This document shows positions 44,157 to 52,969 of a stretch of DNA of 64,000 nucleotides, one piece after another. Position 1 is the stretch's first letter, and the number at the start of each line of letters is the position of its first letter. Made by a program: the position numbers and the translations under genes. The notes beneath the pieces are model-generated. The model did not search any database and had not been told where the DNA came from. It saw only the letters and a list, made by a program, of their open reading frames with translations. The DNA is from a bacterium (GTDB lineage Bacteria; Planctomycetota; JAFGQW01), in assembly GCA_030426805.1 (NCBI GenBank), contig JAUHXU010000004.1, forward strand, positions 634,921 through 698,920. The letters run 5' to 3'.

Positions 44157-44705
44157 ATGGAGTCGTTGCAAGGCAAGCTGCTCGTCGCGTCCCCGGCACT
44201 CGAGGATCCGAACTTCGTGCGCACGGTCACGCTGATGGTGCGCCACGACGACGACGGTGCTCTCGGGCTGGTCGTGAATCGCCCCACCCGCACGTCGCTC
44301 GCGGACGTCTGGGACCGCATCGCCGACACGCCGTGCCGCCAGTCGCCGTTGCTGCACGACGGCGGTCCGTGCGAAGGCCCGCTGATGCTGCTGCACCGCG
44401 GCGAGGGGCACGCCGACCACGAGATCCTGCCCGGGATCTACTTCACGGCGGATCGCGCGAACGTCCGACCGCTGGTCGCAGGCGACGAGGCGATCAAGCC
44501 GTTCGTCGGGTACGCCGGGTGGAGCAGCGGCCAGATCGAAGAGGAACTCGGGACCGGTTCGTGGCTCGTCATCGACGCCCGGGCCGACCTCGTCTTCGAC
44601 GCCGACGGCACGACCTGGGGCCGCCTCGCCGAACGGCTCGCACCCGAGCTGCTCTACCCCGACGTCCCCGCCGACCTCTTCCCCACCGACCCCTCCCTCA
44701 ACTAG
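44157..44705 (+). CDS. AlgH/YqgE family protein (DUF179)
   Basis: A 182-residue protein of the AlgH/YqgE family. It begins MESLQGKLLVASPALEDPNF and shows VTLMVRHDDDGALGLVVNRPT, DGGPCEGPLMLLHR and FVGYAGWSSGQIEEEL, with the usual family length. The molecular function is not settled. No ribosome site precedes the ATG. Instead TACCCT ends seven bases before it, which would make the mRNA leaderless. It lies divergent to the GH109 operon and convergent with the next membrane protein. Confidence 0.92.
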   Translation: MESLQGKLLVASPALEDPNFVRTVTLMVRHDDDGALGLVVNRPTRTSLADVWDRIADTPCRQSPLLHDGGPCEGPLMLLHRGEGHADHEILPGIYFTADRANVRPLVAGDEAIKPFVGYAGWSSGQIEEELGTGSWLVIDARADLVFDADGTTWGRLAERLAPELLYPDVPADLFPTDPSLN

Positions 44706-44724
44706 ACCGCGCGCATCCCCGCGG

Positions 44725-47700
44725 CTATCCGTCGCGGTTCTTCTTCGGCGGCGCCGGCTTCTCGTCCGGATCCACCCCGAGGCGCTGCAACTCCGCGCGG
44801 GCGCGCGCGTGCTCGGCGTCGATCTTCAGCGCCTCGCGAAGCGCCGCGATCGCGCGGTCGCGGTCGCCCACCCGGTCGTAAGCGAACGCGGTGCGGATCC
44901 AATCGCGCACCTGGTTGCGGTCGGCGAGTGCGGCGAGCCGCGTCGCGTCAGCGGCGTCGGCGGTGCGCTTGCGCGCGGTATGCCACTGCGCGAGTTGACG
45001 CCACGTCGCCCCCTTCCACGGGTAGAGCCGCGCATACGTCTCGAGCTTCTCGACCGCGCGATCGGGGTGCCCGCACCCCATGTCGAGGTGCGCCGACAAC
45101 ATCCACAGATCGTGCTGCGTCTCGACGAGCGGCGTCGCGAGCAACCGATCGAAGACCCGCTGGGCCTCCGTCACCTGACGCACGCCGACGAGCGTCTGGG
45201 CCCGATACCGAAGCGCCAGCAGGTGGTACGGACGGAGCGACACCGCGTGGACGAGGTCGTCGAGGCCCTGCTGGAAGCGCCCGACCTCCGCGCGAATCTG
45301 CCCCCGGTTGTAGCGCGTGAAGAACACGTTCGGCTGCGCCTGCACCGCCACCTCGAGCCGGGAGAACACGTCGGCCGCGACCGTGTAGTCCGACCGCATG
45401 TAGTCGTGCACCGCGCCGAACAGCGCGACGCTCGCGGTGTCGCCGCGCGCCTCGAGGAGCCGCACGATCCCCTGCGCGAGCGGCGTGTTCTTGCGCCCGA
45501 TCCAGTAGGCACACGCGAGCTCGCCGACGGTCTCGTCGAAGCCGGTGCCCGGCGCCGCCTCGAGGATCGGGACGATCCCCGTCGCCCCGTCGAGCAGCAA
45601 CGACGCGACCGCCTCGGCCCGTTCGTCGCTCCCGTTGAGCCAGTAGGGTGCGCGGAGTTCGACCAACAGGTTGTCATCGGTGTTCGGAACCGCGTCGCCG
45701 GCGATGCGGTCGAAGTCCGCGGTGACGAGCGTCAGCAGGCTCCACAGGTCGGCGCTGGAGAAGAGCTGTAGCCGCGCGAGATCGTCGCGTGCGCCGGCGG
45801 GGAGCGCGTCCCACTGCGGCAGCATCTCGCGGGTGAGCGGCACGTCGGTCGCGATCAACATCAGGTCGTTGTTCGCGGCCGAGTACATGAAGCCGTAGAC
45901 GTGCGCGAACGACATCCGGAGCGACCGGACGATCGACCGCAGGCCGTCGGGGTGCATGTCGTAGAGCTGGATCCACTGGAGGAGCCGCCCGTTCGGTGTC
46001 AGCGCGCGCTTCGCGAGCTGAAAGAACTCCGCGGTGAACAGGTTCGAGCAGCCGCTGATCCACGGGTTCGACGGCTCCGAGATGATCACGTCGTACGGTT
46101 CGCGCGCGTAACTGAGCCAGTTGCGGCCGTCCTCGACGATCAACCGGACGTCGTCGCGGTCGAGCGGCCGATGGTTGTAGTCGTCGAAGTATTGCGACGC
46201 TTCGATCACGGCCTCTTCGATCTCGCACACGTCGACGCGTTCGAGGCCGTATTGCACCGCCGCACCGGTCGTGATTCCCGACGCGTAGCCGATCACGAGC
46301 CCGGTCTTGGCGGGCGGCCCGAACAGAAACGGCAGGTGACCGCTCAATACCTGGGTGGAGAGATCGCTCAGCGACGCATCGGCCTTGCCGTTGATGCGCA
46401 TCGTGATCCCGCCGAAGTCGATCCCGCCCGCATGCCGGTGCACCGAGACGGTCGCGTTGATCCCCTCGCGGTAGTAGAGCATCGCCTCGTCGAGGTCGTC
46501 GCGCATCGGCAGCGGTGGCAAGCCGTAGTCGTGGGCGATCGTCGCACGGTAGTAGGCGCCGCCGGCGAACGCGTCGCGATCCCACGCCGGGGGCCGCACG
46601 ATCACCGCGACCGCCGCGACCACGAGGAGTCCCGCGGCGACACGTCCCGCCACCGAGGCGCGGACGCCGATCGCGAGCACGACCGCCGCCGCGACGAAGT
46701 CGAGCGCGACCGCCGTCGCCATCGTCATCCGTAGTCCGAGGTGCGGGATCAGCACGAAGCCGGCGAGGAACGCCCCGGCCGCCGAGCCGACCGTGTTCCA
46801 CGCGTAGACCTGCCCCGTCGCGCGCGCCTTCGACCGCCCGTCCGCCGCGACGACCCGAACGCACAGCGGAAACAGCGCGCCGAGCACGATCGTCGGTGCG
46901 AGCATCACGACGAACGCGGTCGCGAATCCGAGCCACACCTGGGTCGCGCCGCTCACACCGAGGTCGACGAACGTCTCGCGAAACCACATCGGCAGCCAGC
47001 GGAACGCGTACGCGACGCCGAGCGACGCCGCACCGAGCGCCGCGAGCCCGAGGCCGTAGGCGCCGCTCGGACGGCGCAGTCGGTCGAGCCATCGGTGAAC
47101 GAGGAGGCTTCCGATCGCGATCCCGCCGAGAAACGCCGCGAGCATCGTCGAAAACGCGTAGACCGACGAGCCGAGGACGAGGGTCAACGCGCGCGTCCAC
47201 GCGATCTCGTACGCGAGTGCGGTGAACCCGACGATGCCGTAGACGACGAGCGGCACGGTCCACGGCGCGCGACCGGAGCCGGTCGACGCGCTGTCGGCGG
47301 CGTCGCTCGGCGGCGTCGCGGCCGAGACGCGCGGCGCGACGATCGCGATCGCGACGACGCCCACCGCCACGTCGAGCAGCGCGGCGACCGTATTGGTCCA
47401 CGCGAGCCCCAACAGCGGGAACATCACGAACGTGGCCCCGAGGACACCGGCCATCGCGCCGAGCGTGTTGACGCCGTAGAGGAGCCCGACCCGACGCGCG
47501 ACCGCGTCGTCTTCCCTGAGCAACGCGCGCACCAGCACCGGCAACGTCGCCCCCATCAGGACGGTGGGCACGAGGAAGATCGCCAGCGCGAGGCCGAAGC
47601 GCGCGAACGCGAGCGGCCAGAAGTCCAGCGCGCCGACGAGCGCCCGGTTGACCGCCGGGTAGACGTCGAGGATCCACGGCACCGCGAGCGCGTAGAGGCC

Positions 47701-47958
47701 GATCGCGACCTCCATCCACCCGTACGCGCGCACGCCGTTGCGCAGCCGACTCGCGAGACGTCCACCGAGCGCGCCGCCGAGTCCGAGCCCGAGCATGTAG
47801 GCGACGAGGATCGTCGTGATGCCGAGCGTCGTCGAGCCGAAGACGAGTTTCAGGTGGCGCGACCAGACCGTCTCGAGCGCGAGACTCGCGGCCCCCGACA
47901 CGAGGATGCACGCGACGACGGGCCCGATCGGCAACCGGCATTTCGATGAGTCGGTCAT
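44725..47958 (-). CDS. Fused membrane / spermidine-synthase-like / TPR protein
   Basis: A 1077-residue protein in three parts. Residues 10-455 form about fourteen membrane helices in two halves. Residues 500-720 are a spermidine-synthase-like Rossmann domain with LVIGYASGITTGAAV (554-568), CEIEEAVIEAS and SEPSNPWISG. The rest to the end is TPR-like helices (VFFTRYNRGQIRAEVGRFQQGL, AFAYDRVGDRDRAIAALREAL). The catalytic Asp loop of spermidine synthases is replaced by SEPSNPW, as usual in this fused family, so the reaction is unknown. A second, distant member is at 3689-6244. The transcript is probably nearly leaderless. Confidence 0.9.
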   Translation of the reverse strand: MTDSSKCRLPIGPVVACILVSGAASLALETVWSRHLKLVFGSTTLGITTILVAYMLGLGLGGALGGRLASRLRNGVRAYGWMEVAIGLYALAVPWILDVYPAVNRALVGALDFWPLAFARFGLALAIFLVPTVLMGATLPVLVRALLREDDAVARRVGLLYGVNTLGAMAGVLGATFVMFPLLGLAWTNTVAALLDVAVGVVAIAIVAPRVSAATPPSDAADSASTGSGRAPWTVPLVVYGIVGFTALAYEIAWTRALTLVLGSSVYAFSTMLAAFLGGIAIGSLLVHRWLDRLRRPSGAYGLGLAALGAASLGVAYAFRWLPMWFRETFVDLGVSGATQVWLGFATAFVVMLAPTIVLGALFPLCVRVVAADGRSKARATGQVYAWNTVGSAAGAFLAGFVLIPHLGLRMTMATAVALDFVAAAVVLAIGVRASVAGRVAAGLLVVAAVAVIVRPPAWDRDAFAGGAYYRATIAHDYGLPPLPMRDDLDEAMLYYREGINATVSVHRHAGGIDFGGITMRINGKADASLSDLSTQVLSGHLPFLFGPPAKTGLVIGYASGITTGAAVQYGLERVDVCEIEEAVIEASQYFDDYNHRPLDRDDVRLIVEDGRNWLSYAREPYDVIISEPSNPWISGCSNLFTAEFFQLAKRALTPNGRLLQWIQLYDMHPDGLRSIVRSLRMSFAHVYGFMYSAANNDLMLIATDVPLTREMLPQWDALPAGARDDLARLQLFSSADLWSLLTLVTADFDRIAGDAVPNTDDNLLVELRAPYWLNGSDERAEAVASLLLDGATGIVPILEAAPGTGFDETVGELACAYWIGRKNTPLAQGIVRLLEARGDTASVALFGAVHDYMRSDYTVAADVFSRLEVAVQAQPNVFFTRYNRGQIRAEVGRFQQGLDDLVHAVSLRPYHLLALRYRAQTLVGVRQVTEAQRVFDRLLATPLVETQHDLWMLSAHLDMGCGHPDRAVEKLETYARLYPWKGATWRQLAQWHTARKRTADAADATRLAALADRNQVRDWIRTAFAYDRVGDRDRAIAALREALKIDAEHARARAELQRLGVDPDEKPAPPKKNRDG

Positions 47959-47966
47959 GGGGCGAA

Positions 47967-47995
47967 ATCCTACGAAGGTGCAGTCGCGTCGGCAA
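47967..47995 (-). promoter_or_regulatory. Promoter of the 44725-47958 gene
   Basis: TTGCCG (47995-47990) and TAGGAT (47972-47967) on the minus strand are 17 bases apart. The expected start is within about three bases of ATG 47958, and no ribosome site fits. The same two hexamers occur upstream of dnaE2. Confidence 0.6.
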
Positions 47996-47998
47996 CGC

Positions 47999-48027
47999 TT
48001 GAAACCGGTTCCGCCCGGCGGTAGCAT
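47999..48027 (+). promoter_or_regulatory. Promoter of the 48051-49396 gene pair
   Basis: TTGAAA (47999-48004) and TAGCAT (48022-48027) have a 17-base spacer. This -35 lies only four bases from the -35 of the divergent gene, so the two promoters stand back to back. Confidence 0.6.
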
Positions 48028-48050
48028 CGCGCGACATTGGGGATTGCACC

Positions 48051-48551
48051 ATGCCGCGCCGCACCGAAGCCACTGTCCGAATGCGCCAGACACTCGACTG
48101 GAGTGCCGCGGTGTGGGCAGGCGTGATCGCCGGCGTCGTCTTCCTCGCTGCCGCTGCTGGCGTCGTTCCGCTGTTCATCGGCGGCGATCCGTGGCTCGTG
48201 CTGCGGCTGATCGCGTCTCTGGTGCTCGGCGACGGCGCGCTGACGCCGGACGCCTCGAACATGAGCATCCTCGTCGCGGCGATCGGCGCGCACCTCGTCC
48301 TGTCCACCGGAGGAGGCATCGCGATCGCCTACTGCATTCACCGCGGGGGCATGATCACCGGGATCCTCGGCGGCGCGGTCCTCGGCGCGGCGATCTACGC
48401 ACTGACGATCTACGGCCTCACTCGCTGGTTCCCGCAACTGTTCGCCCTCGCGAGCACGCCGTTTCTCGTGACGCACATCGTCTACGGGATGCTCGCGGGC
48501 GGGATCTACGAAGGCCTCGAGGTCGACGACGAGACGGCGGTGGCGCGATGA
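48051..48551 (+). CDS. Small polytopic membrane protein
   Basis: A 166-residue protein with four or five hydrophobic helices (AAVWAGVIAGVVFLAAAAGVVPL, ILVAAIGAHLVLSTGGGIAIAYC, GMITGILGGAVLGAAIYALTIYG, FLVTHIVYGMLAGGIYEGL). ATG 48051 follows GGGGA. It has no known motif, though it resembles sodium:proline-symporter-like or YagU-type small membrane proteins in layout only. Its stop overlaps the M48 protease start (ATGA), suggesting a joint function in the membrane. Confidence 0.82.
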   Translation: MPRRTEATVRMRQTLDWSAAVWAGVIAGVVFLAAAAGVVPLFIGGDPWLVLRLIASLVLGDGALTPDASNMSILVAAIGAHLVLSTGGGIAIAYCIHRGGMITGILGGAVLGAAIYALTIYGLTRWFPQLFALASTPFLVTHIVYGMLAGGIYEGLEVDDETAVAR

Positions 48552-49396
48552 CCTTCCCGTTCCCGACCGGCCGTCGGCGCCGGCGCATGGGCCCCGCGCC
48601 TCGACGCCAGATTAAGATGCGCGTGATCGTCGCGCTCGTGATCGCCGGCGGAGCGCTGTTCACGTTCCTCCGATCCGCGGAGGTCAACCCGGTCACCGGC
48701 GAGCGCCAGCACCTGACGCTCACCGCAGCGCAGGAGATCCAGCTCGGCCTGCAATCCCGCGCGCAGATGATGCGCCAGCACGGCGGCGAGCATCCCGACC
48801 CGCGGTTGCGCGCGCGCGTCGAAGCGATCGGCCGGCGCCTCGTCGCGCAGAGCGAAGCCGCCGACACCCCGTGGCGCTTCGAGTTCCACCTGCTCGCCGA
48901 CCCGCGCACGGTCAACGCGTTCGCGCTGCCGGGCGGGCAGGTCTTCATCACGCACGCGCTGTTCAGCCGCCTGACGACCGACGGTCAGGTCGCCGGGGTG
49001 CTGGGCCACGAAATCGGTCACGTCGTCGCGCGCCACTCGGCACAACGCATCGCGAAGAGCCAACTCACGCAGGGGCTGATCGGCGCCGTGGTCGCGGCGT
49101 CCGGCGACGCCGGCACCGCGCAGATGGCCCAGATGATCGGCCAGATCGTCAACATGAAATACGGTCGTGACGACGAACTCGAATCCGACGCGCTCGGCGT
49201 CCTGTTCATGGCCGACGCCGGCTACGACCCGCGCGGGATGATCCGCGTGATGGAAGTGCTCGCCGATGCGGGCGGCGGCGAAGCGCCACCGGAGTTCTTC
49301 AGCACGCACCCGAACCCCGAGAACCGAATCGAGCGCATCGAGGCGGCGATCGCGGAGCGCTTCCCGAACGGAGTCCCCACGACGCTGGAGCGTTGA
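48548..49396 (+). CDS. M48-family zinc metalloprotease, membrane anchored
   Basis: A 282-residue protein with a basic N-terminus, one membrane helix (MRVIVALVIAGGALFTFL, 24-41) and an M48 catalytic domain outside. The zinc motif is HEIGH (154-158) and the third ligand Glu lies in DDELESDALG near residue 205. The pattern NAFALPGGQVFITHALF is typical of the Loi/BepA-like branch, which oversees outer-membrane proteins. The TPR region of BepA is missing. It is translationally coupled to the preceding membrane protein. Confidence 0.92.
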   Translation: MTFPFPTGRRRRRMGPAPRRQIKMRVIVALVIAGGALFTFLRSAEVNPVTGERQHLTLTAAQEIQLGLQSRAQMMRQHGGEHPDPRLRARVEAIGRRLVAQSEAADTPWRFEFHLLADPRTVNAFALPGGQVFITHALFSRLTTDGQVAGVLGHEIGHVVARHSAQRIAKSQLTQGLIGAVVAASGDAGTAQMAQMIGQIVNMKYGRDDELESDALGVLFMADAGYDPRGMIRVMEVLADAGGGEAPPEFFSTHPNPENRIERIEAAIAERFPNGVPTTLER

Positions 49397-49408
49397 CCGC
49401 GCAACCGG

Positions 49409-51010
49409 CTACTTCAAGTAGCCGTGACTCCGGAGCAGCTTCTTCGCTTCCTCGTCGGGACGCGTCAGCTTCACCTCGCCGTCCCAGAGCTTCTTCTTGA
49501 AGCGCTCACACCACGCCTCGTGTTCTTCGAGGTAGCTCCGCGCATTCGTGAGCGCCTCCGCCTGACCGGCGTCGCTCGCGAGGTTGTTGCGCTCCTTCGG
49601 GTCGGCAGCGAGGTCGTAGAGTTCCTCGATCATCGTGCCGTTGCGCCGGATGTACTTCATCGTCCCCGACAAGACCGACACCCGTGGCTCGCCGTACATC
49701 ACGCTGTCGAACACGAAGTAGGTCGACGCATCCGGCTCCTTGCCGCGGAGAATCGCCTCCGCGAGCGACGGGCTGTAGATCGCCGGATTCAGGCTCGTGA
49801 TGCCGCACAACTCGAGCAGCGTCGGCATCACGCTCACGATCGACACCGATTCGGTCAGACGCGCGCCGGACGTGCTCTGCGGCCGCTTCACGAAGAACGG
49901 GACGTGGACGAGTTCCTGATACAGCGAGTGACCGTGCTCGAGCTTGCCGTGGTCGCCCCACTCCTCACCGTGATCGCTCGTCACGACGATCAGCGTGTCG
50001 TCGTAGAGGTCGAGCGCCTTCAGCTTCTCGACGACGCGACCGATCGCGTGATCGACGTGCTGGACCTCGGCGAGGTAGAAGTCGCGCAACCACGGGACCC
50101 ACTTCCGAATCCCGACGACGACTTCCTTCAGCTTCTGCAGCCCGCTCGCGGTGATCGTCGCGTCGAGACGCATCCGCTCGAGTCGGAGGAACAGCTCCAT
50201 GTCGCGGTTCAGCGCGCGGATCTTCTCGAAGTACTTCTCGTCGTCGTCGGGCAACGGCTGGCGCGACAGGCTCTCGAACGCCGAACGCGGCGGCACGTAC
50301 GGGTTGTGCGGGTCGTAGTAGTGGAGCCAGAGGAAGAAGTCGTCACCGGCGTGGCGATCGATGTAGTTCAGCGCGAGTGTCGTCAGGACTTCGGTCGTGT
50401 TCTCGAGGGTGAGGACCGGATCGTCTTCGCGCCCGTGCTTCGCGCCGTTCGGCCCGAATCGCGGGAACATGTCGAAGCGGTCGAAGCCGCGCTCGAGGTT
50501 CGGGGACCGCGAGAGGAACGGGTTGTAGCCGATCGCACCGGTGTGATAGCCGGCTCGCTTCATGTACTCGGCGAGCATCGGAAGCGAGTCCGGCAGGACC
50601 GCCTCGACCTCGATCTCTTTGACCGCCGCACCGTGGATACCGGACGGCAGGCCCGACATCATCGACACGGCGGTCGGGCGCGTCCACGGCGACGATGCGT
50701 ACGCGTTGTCGAACACGACCGACTGATCGGCGATCGCCGACAGGTTGGGCGTCGCGACCCGCGTGTTGCCGTAGATCGGCAGCACGTCGGCCCGGAGCGT
50801 GTCGATCGTGAGAAGGATGACGCGCTTGATCGGCCGGCGCGGCGGCGCCTCGGGGTCCGTCGACGGTGCCGACGCCGCGGTGCCGCCGCCGGCGTCCCCG
50901 CGACGTTCGTCGCGCGCGTCGCCGGGCGCGGGTCGCACATAGAACCACACGCCGACGGCGAGGAGCGCCAGGGCTGCGACGAGTGCGATGAGTTTCGACG
51001 TGGAGAGCAT
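49409..51010 (-). CDS. Sulfatase-superfamily hydrolase, membrane anchored
   Basis: A 533-residue protein with an N-terminal anchor (LIALVAALALLAVGVWFYV, 7-25), then an alkaline-phosphatase-fold domain. It has metal site ILLTIDTLRADVLPIYGN, the nucleophile region SSPWTRPTAVSMMSGLPSG, WLHYYDPHNPYVPP, and VVTSDHGEEWGDHG. The formylglycine consensus C/S-x-P-x-R is not met (SPWTR instead), so a Thr or Ser nucleophile, as in phosphoglycerol-transferase-like members, is possible. A classical sulfatase role is thus uncertain. The C-terminus has ELYDLAADPKERNNLA, common to the superfamily. It acts outside the membrane. Confidence 0.9.
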   Translation of the reverse strand: MLSTSKLIALVAALALLAVGVWFYVRPAPGDARDERRGDAGGGTAASAPSTDPEAPPRRPIKRVILLTIDTLRADVLPIYGNTRVATPNLSAIADQSVVFDNAYASSPWTRPTAVSMMSGLPSGIHGAAVKEIEVEAVLPDSLPMLAEYMKRAGYHTGAIGYNPFLSRSPNLERGFDRFDMFPRFGPNGAKHGREDDPVLTLENTTEVLTTLALNYIDRHAGDDFFLWLHYYDPHNPYVPPRSAFESLSRQPLPDDDEKYFEKIRALNRDMELFLRLERMRLDATITASGLQKLKEVVVGIRKWVPWLRDFYLAEVQHVDHAIGRVVEKLKALDLYDDTLIVVTSDHGEEWGDHGKLEHGHSLYQELVHVPFFVKRPQSTSGARLTESVSIVSVMPTLLELCGITSLNPAIYSPSLAEAILRGKEPDASTYFVFDSVMYGEPRVSVLSGTMKYIRRNGTMIEELYDLAADPKERNNLASDAGQAEALTNARSYLEEHEAWCERFKKKLWDGEVKLTRPDEEAKKLLRSHGYLK

Positions 51011-51052
51011 GTCCTTCGCGCCCGTCGCGCGGTCATCGATCGGCCCCGCGTC

Positions 51053-51081
51053 AGGATAGTCGTGTCGACGCGCGATCACAA
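51053..51081 (-). promoter_or_regulatory. Promoter of the sulfatase-like gene
   Basis: TTGTGA (51081-51076) and TATCCT (51058-51053) on the minus strand are 17 bases apart, about 43 bases upstream of ATG 51010. Confidence 0.6.
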
Positions 51082-51230
51082 GGCAACGGGGGCGGCGTTT
51101 CGCGAACGCACGTCGGGTGTTTCCTGAACGCCTACGCGCCCCCCGACCGCGAGGATTCGGCGTTTCACGCACGGCACGTCGTTTGCACCCCGTGCGTCGC
51201 GCGCGCGACACACGCGAAAGGAGTTGAACG

Positions 51231-51707
51231 ATGACGACCGCACGAGACGTGATGAGCGATCGCCTGTCGGTACTTCGCCCCGAAATGACGGTGCCCGACG
51301 CGGTGCGCCTGCTCGTCGAGGACGGGATCTCCGGTGCACCGGTCGTCGACCACCGCTCCCGGTTGGTCGGGGTCGTCTCGAAGACGGATCTGCTCGAGCG
51401 CTGCCTGGAGGGGCGGACGGCGCCCGAACTCGGGGCCCGATTCCTGTCGTTCCTGTCGCTCGACGCCGGTGCGACGGCCGACTCCGCGATGCAGGAGGAC
51501 GTCGAGGCGCTCGGCACCGTCGAGGACTTGATGAGCACCGACGTCGTGACGGTCGGCGTGGACGATCCCCTCTACGCGGTTGCGGCCGCATTGGCGGACA
51601 ACCGGGTCCACCGTGTCGTGGTTCTCGAAGCCGGCGAGCCGGCAGGAATCGTCTCGACGCTGGACGTCCTCGCCTATTGGCCGACGCCGGTCCACGACGG
51701 CGACTGA
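51231..51707 (+). CDS. Two-CBS-domain protein
   Basis: A 158-residue soluble protein made of a CBS pair. The first unit is DVMSDRLSVLRPEMTVPDAVRLLVEDGISGAPVVD with LVGVVSKTDLL. The second is DLMSTDVVTVGVDDPLYAVAAALADNRVHRVVVLE with AGIVSTLDVL. CBS pairs bind adenine nucleotides and act as energy sensors. AAAGGAG lies six bases before ATG 51231. No effector domain is fused, so the partner is unknown. Confidence 0.93.
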   Translation: MTTARDVMSDRLSVLRPEMTVPDAVRLLVEDGISGAPVVDHRSRLVGVVSKTDLLERCLEGRTAPELGARFLSFLSLDAGATADSAMQEDVEALGTVEDLMSTDVVTVGVDDPLYAVAAALADNRVHRVVVLEAGEPAGIVSTLDVLAYWPTPVHDGD

Positions 51708-51795
51708 GCGACTTCCGGGCGCACCGCGAAAAAGCGGCGGGCTCCCGGATCGAGAATCGCTACGGGTCCCGGTCGGACCTGCCGATGCCTCCGCC

Positions 51796-52965
51796 ATGCG
51801 CTTCTTGAAGATCCTCTCGGTCGGCATCCTGACGTCGATCGCCATCGCGGCCATGATCGGCTTCGGCGCCCGCCTCGACGGTGCGAGCCGGTGGGCCCAT
51901 TCGCTCTCCCGGATCGCGGTCGTCGAGGCGGCCCTGTCGGTGCCCGAATCGCGCCCGACGCTGCGCGGCGAAGGGCGCGACGACGACGCATGGCCGCACT
52001 ACGTGGCAGCGGTCGCCTCGATCCCCGCCGACGCGCACGAGCGGTGGGTCGCGCTGCACGAGCGGTCGGATCGCGCGGCCCGCGACGCGCTGATCACCGC
52101 CAGCGACGCGGCACTCGTGTCGCTCGGCCGCGGCGCGCTGTCGGCACGCGTCGGGATTCCACCGTCGCTGGCGCGACTCGGATCGAATGCGCTCGACCCG
52201 ATCCGCGTGCGGACGCTCATCGGGATCGCGCTGCTCGACGCGTCGCGTTGCGACGAACGCGGCGACGGCGAGGCGGCCGTGTCGCGGTTGCTCGACGCGC
52301 TGCAGTTCGCGGTCGACGTCTCGCGCGGCCCGTTCGCGGCCGATCAAGCCACTGGTTCGCTGGCCGTCGCGGTCGTCGCCGACGGGATCGCATCGCGTGC
52401 CGCGACCCGCGACGTCGTCGGCCTCACGCGCCTCGCGGTCGCGCTCGAACGCGTCGACGAGCGGTTGAACACGAGCCGTACGCCGCTTCGCGGGGAACTG
52501 GTCGCATTCGCCCAGACGCAATGGGACCTCGTCGACGGAACGCCGAGCCCGCAGGCGTGGCGCTTCGGCGGCTCGTCGCGTTGGATGGCCGCCGATCACC
52601 TCGAACGGTGTGCGACGGTCGCCGACGAACTCGACGCGATCGCGACACAGCCGTGGGACCGCGCCGCCCCGGCGCTCGCGCGCCTCGAGACGAAGCGCCG
52701 GGCGTCGCCGAATCCGCTGACGCGCACGGGGCGTTCGACGCCGATCTCCGAGATCACCGTGACGGAGCGGACCCGTCGATCGATCGTCGCGCACGTCCGG
52801 ATGCTCCGCATCGCGATCACCCACCTGCGCGACGGCGTCGTGACACCGCTCGTCGACCCGCTCGGCACGGCGCTCCGCTGTCGCGTCGCCGACGACGCGA
52901 TCCACCTCGCGAGCGGCCGCGGTGACGAGGGGCTGACGCTCGTCGTCCCGCGCGGCAACCGGTGA
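51796..52965 (+). CDS. Membrane-anchored protein, tandem paralogue 1
   Basis: A 389-residue protein with an N-terminal anchor (LKILSVGILTSIAIAAMIGFG, 4-24) and a largely helical outer part. Phrases such as DDAWPHYVAAVASIPADAHERW, RTLIGIALLDASRCDERGDGEAAVSRL and WMAADHLERCATVADELDAI recur in the next gene, showing a tandem duplication. The family was not recognised. ATG 51796 has no strong ribosome site. Two four-base-spaced genes probably make one operon. Confidence 0.8.
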   Translation: MRFLKILSVGILTSIAIAAMIGFGARLDGASRWAHSLSRIAVVEAALSVPESRPTLRGEGRDDDAWPHYVAAVASIPADAHERWVALHERSDRAARDALITASDAALVSLGRGALSARVGIPPSLARLGSNALDPIRVRTLIGIALLDASRCDERGDGEAAVSRLLDALQFAVDVSRGPFAADQATGSLAVAVVADGIASRAATRDVVGLTRLAVALERVDERLNTSRTPLRGELVAFAQTQWDLVDGTPSPQAWRFGGSSRWMAADHLERCATVADELDAIATQPWDRAAPALARLETKRRASPNPLTRTGRSTPISEITVTERTRRSIVAHVRMLRIAITHLRDGVVTPLVDPLGTALRCRVADDAIHLASGRGDEGLTLVVPRGNR

Positions 52966-52969
52966 GCCG

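Noticed and set aside
42654..44705. N-terminal extension of the AlgH gene
   Set aside because: The upstream frame is antisense of the GH109 gene; the family start is MESLQGKL at 44157.
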